From: Casp-Chloro-G3 sp002816715
Lineage (GTDB): Bacteria > Chloroflexota > Dehalococcoidia > Lucifugimonadales > UBA3495
Direction: 5' to 3'
Assembly: GCA_027623815.1 (NCBI GenBank)
Contig: JAQBUV010000104.1
Coordinates: 1-7,372 of the forward strand
DNA length: 7,372 bases
Part shown: positions 5,879-7,372 of the stretch, piece by piece
Position numbering within the stretch: position 1 is the stretch's first letter
Layout: each line of letters opens with the position of its first letter
The notes under the pieces: model-generated
Databases searched by the model: none
Told to the model about the DNA's origin: nothing
What the model saw: only the letters and a program-made list of their open reading frames with translations
Position numbers and translations under genes: made by a program

Positions 5879-6275
5879 CTCCACGACGCCCATTAAGGAC
5901 TCAACCACCAGAGATATATGACAAATATATGCAATCGTGTGACCAAAGGTTCTTAATCCAATCGCCCAATCCACTGATACTGCCGCTACGCGTCACTCCT
6001 AGGACTAGCTCCCTGGGCAGGTAAGCCTGTGAGCATTTTACAGTACCCAGGTTTTCCTGCGTCACCTGAGACAGGCCGACTTGGTTCAGACCTGTCTTCG
6101 CATGTCATCGGGTGTTACTCCTATACTCTCCATGGGAAAGCCCTCAGCTGATTGGTATGCCCCTCTACTTAAGCTAAAACCCCGACGGTGTTAATTCGTA
6201 CAGGGCAAGGTATCGATTTTAATAAATAAAATCTAATACCCAAGCTATCTACAATAAGATATACGTGAGGTACCC
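5879..6275. other. Intergenic region between transporter and prepilin
   Basis: No credible gene is seen in these 397 bp. It contains the terminator-like hairpin at 6012-6055, another stem at 6070-6097 (AGACAGG with CCTGTCT, 16-nt apart), and a small GGG/CCC hairpin near 6134-6143. From about 6211 the sequence becomes A+T-rich (TTTTAATAAATAAAATC), which probably includes the prepilin promoter. -10-like hexamers are TAAAAT (6227-6232) and TACAAT (6250-6255), neither with a good -35. The string of stems could be an untranslated leader, but it matched no riboswitch class I know. Confidence 0.45.
6012..6055 (+). terminator. Probable terminator downstream of the transporter
   Basis: CCTGGG (6012-6017) pairs with CCCAGG (6046-6051), enclosing a second stem CTGTGA (6027-6032) with TTTACAG (6038-6043, including one G-T pair). 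TTTT follows directly at 6052-6055. The position, 133 nt past the transporter stop, fits transcription termination. The T run is short and the stem is interrupted, so efficiency is uncertain. Confidence 0.4.
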
Positions 6276-6629
6276 ATGAAACGTATTACGTTCAGCGAGA
6301 AAGGCTTTACCCTGATCGAAATTTTGATCGCGGTTGGCATCTTGGCCCTGTTGGCGGGCATTGCGGTTCCCACTGTGGGTGTCTTATTGGGCAACAGTGA
6401 AACCAAAGCAGAGGCGGCAGAGCTGTCCAACGTCCAGGCAGCAATTGATTTCTTGATGGCAGACCAAGAAATGGCAACTATCACGGCAGTGGCCGTCGCC
6501 AGCAGCGACATGACCGCCTTTCCGGGGGCAGCTCCTCGCCTTAACCCAAATTACTTGAGATCAACTAGTACTCGCTGCGAGTATACGGTAACGGCGGGCG
6601 GAACCGTGTCCCAAGCGTCCTGCCCGTAG
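6276..6629 (+). CDS. Type IV prepilin-like protein (N-terminal methylation motif)
   Basis: A 117-residue pilin or pseudopilin precursor. A short basic leader (MKRITFSEKG, residues 1-10) ends in the Gly after which prepilin peptidase cuts. The mature protein starts F11-T-L-I-E15, with the Glu at mature position 5, and runs into a hydrophobic helix to about residue 39 that anchors it in the membrane and packs the fibre core. The globular part is small. C101 and C116 near the C-terminus could form the disulfide loop typical of pilins. The start ATG 6276 has GAGG 5 nt upstream. At about 107 mature residues it is shorter than most major pilins, so a minor pilin or a minimal major pilin is possible. 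No assembly ATPase, platform or peptidase gene is in the window. The neighbour is a CheY-like receiver gene 87 bp downstream, which suggests shared regulation of surface appendages. Confidence 0.88.
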   Translation: MKRITFSEKGFTLIEILIAVGILALLAGIAVPTVGVLLGNSETKAEAAELSNVQAAIDFLMADQEMATITAVAVASSDMTAFPGAAPRLNPNYLRSTSTRCEYTVTAGGTVSQASCP

Positions 6630-6663
6630 GCGGTTCTTCTGTGACGTGAGCGACTCTGATCTA

Positions 6664-6687
6664 TTGCCGGCAATTCAATGCCGGTAA
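6664..6687 (+). promoter_or_regulatory. Hairpin between prepilin and receiver genes
   Basis: TTGCCGGCA (6664-6672) pairs with TGCCGGTAA (6679-6687) in a 9-bp stem with one G-T pair and a 6-nt loop. It lies 34 nt past the prepilin stop and 29 nt before the receiver ATG. No T run follows, so it is more likely a processing or stability element separating a highly expressed pilin message from the downstream gene than a terminator. It also covers an upstream in-frame ATG at 6678, arguing against that start. Confidence 0.45.
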
Positions 6688-6716
6688 ACACCCAACCCCA
6701 TTCGGTTAGGAGATTC

Positions 6717-7124
6717 ATGAACACCCAAATCTTGCTGGTGGAAGATGAAAAAATCTCAGCCAGGTTGCTTAGCCGCGCCCTGGAAAATGAAGGCTATGAG
6801 GTTGTGGTGGCTTCAAATGGAGTTGAGGGACTGAGTAAAGCGACTCAGAACATTCCTAGTCTGGTAATCCTTGACGTTATGCTGCCCGGCCTAGATGGCT
6901 TTGAGGTGTGCCAAAGACTGAGAGACCAACCAGCTACTGCGAAAATACCCATATTAATGCTTTCTGCCAAGGACCAAGCCAGCGACGTAGCCGCCGGAGA
7001 GAAAGTTGGGGCGGACCTTTACCTGGTGAAATCTACCGGACGGTCCAGCATTGTCGCGGCAGTCAAGAGCTTACTCAGTGCCGATAGGTCGCAAACTGCC
7101 ACTGCTTCCGGTTCAACGAGCTAG
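6717..7124 (+). CDS. Stand-alone CheY-like response regulator receiver protein
   Basis: A 135-residue single receiver domain without an output domain. The acidic pair E9-D10 follows 'ILLV', the phosphoacceptor is D53 in 'LVILDVMLPGLDGFE', and S83 occupies the conserved Thr/Ser position. K105 is the conserved Lys, but it is followed by Ser rather than the usual cis-Pro ('LYLVKST'), a deviation in the beta-5/alpha-5 loop. The last 15 residues (from about 121) are a Ser/Thr/Ala-rich tail. ATG 6717 is preferred over the in-frame ATG 6678: it has AGGAG 4 nt upstream and begins directly with the first beta strand. Such proteins act by phosphorylation-dependent partner binding, as in PilG/PilH, CheY or Spo0F. 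The adjacent prepilin gene suggests control of pilus function or motility; no histidine kinase is in the window. Confidence 0.9.
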   Translation: MNTQILLVEDEKISARLLSRALENEGYEVVVASNGVEGLSKATQNIPSLVILDVMLPGLDGFEVCQRLRDQPATAKIPILMLSAKDQASDVAAGEKVGADLYLVKSTGRSSIVAAVKSLLSADRSQTATASGSTS

Positions 7125-7372
7125 TACCGCAAAACCGGTTTCCTCCTGCTACTTAATAATGGCGGCATATTGATCTTTATACCCCCTGCCGCCCAGGAGA
7201 GCCTGGAGACGGCATCTATACTTGGCTTCCGCTTGGAAGTTGCCGATGTTCCAAACTCATTAACGTGTGATCTGCCCATGCCAATCAACTGAAGCAGTGA
7301 AATGACTAGTACCTCGTCAGTTTGAAACTGATGGATAGATATGCTGAAGCTTTTGCCGGGCGTCCACGGCAG
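7125..7372. other. Right-hand flank with alternative hairpins and possible start of a gene
   Basis: After the receiver gene no complete gene is seen. GGCGGCA (7161-7167) can pair with TGCCGCC (7187-7193). Alternatively TGCCG (7187-7191) pairs with CGGCA (7210-7214), enclosing CCAGG/CCTGG (7193-7197 with 7202-7206). Near the edge an open frame from ATG 7331 (MDRYAEAFAG...) runs off the window for 14 codons. It has no convincing ribosome site, so it is only a possible gene start. Confidence 0.4.

Noticed and set aside
6061..6100. CTGAGA next to a stem, resembling part of a TPP riboswitch
   Set aside because: The remaining conserved parts of the THI element are not found, and the downstream gene is a prepilin, so the match is taken as chance.
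6678..6716. Earlier in-frame ATG for the receiver gene
   Set aside because: It sits in the loop and stem of the 6664-6687 hairpin and lacks a ribosome site, while ATG 6717 has AGGAG and begins right at the first beta strand.

Overview
The window looks like a chromosomal stretch from an uncultured, free-living bacterium of moderate-to-high G+C. The mixture of an organic-acid/CoA-type catabolic cluster with a MenB-like hydratase, a Gfo/Idh/MocA-type protein of the 'EAR' variety and a lone type IV-like prepilin would fit a SAR202-like or other Chloroflexota lineage. That placement is only an impression from protein style; no rRNA or marker gene is present to prove it. No IS element, phage gene, CRISPR array, rRNA or tRNA was found.

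Layout. Positions 1-127 hold a perfect 16-bp hairpin, read as the terminator of a small minus-strand gene (128-529) that encodes a helix-turn-helix protein with a Cys cluster. Three more minus-strand genes follow in transcriptional order from right to left: a Gfo/Idh/MocA-fold protein (2904-3941, TTG start with a perfect AGGAGG), a crotonase-fold enzyme related to MenB/BadI (1726-2889, starting 14 bp after the previous gene) and a D-2-hydroxyacid dehydrogenase (644-1630, GTG start behind a tandem 10-bp repeat). Diverging from them across a 575-bp intergenic region, which holds candidate promoters on both strands and a REP-like palindromic element, is a 12-helix MFS transporter (4517-5878).

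The transporter, the MenB-like enzyme, the hydroxyacid dehydrogenase and the Gfo/Idh/MocA protein plausibly form one uptake-and-catabolism module for an organic or alicyclic/aromatic acid. Several catalytic positions depart from the textbook families: the Gfo protein lacks the usual Lys, Asp and His; the crotonase has a long N-terminal extension and lacks the MenB Asp; the dehydrogenase lacks the NAD-selecting Asp. The actual substrate therefore cannot be read from the sequence, and this cluster is the best candidate for an undescribed pathway.

Right of the transporter, 397 bp without a convincing gene contain a terminator-like hairpin and further stem-loops. Then come a short type IV prepilin (6276-6629) and a stand-alone CheY-like receiver protein (6717-7124), with a hairpin in the gap between them. 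The last 248 bp contain two mutually exclusive hairpins and perhaps the first codons of another gene cut by the window edge.
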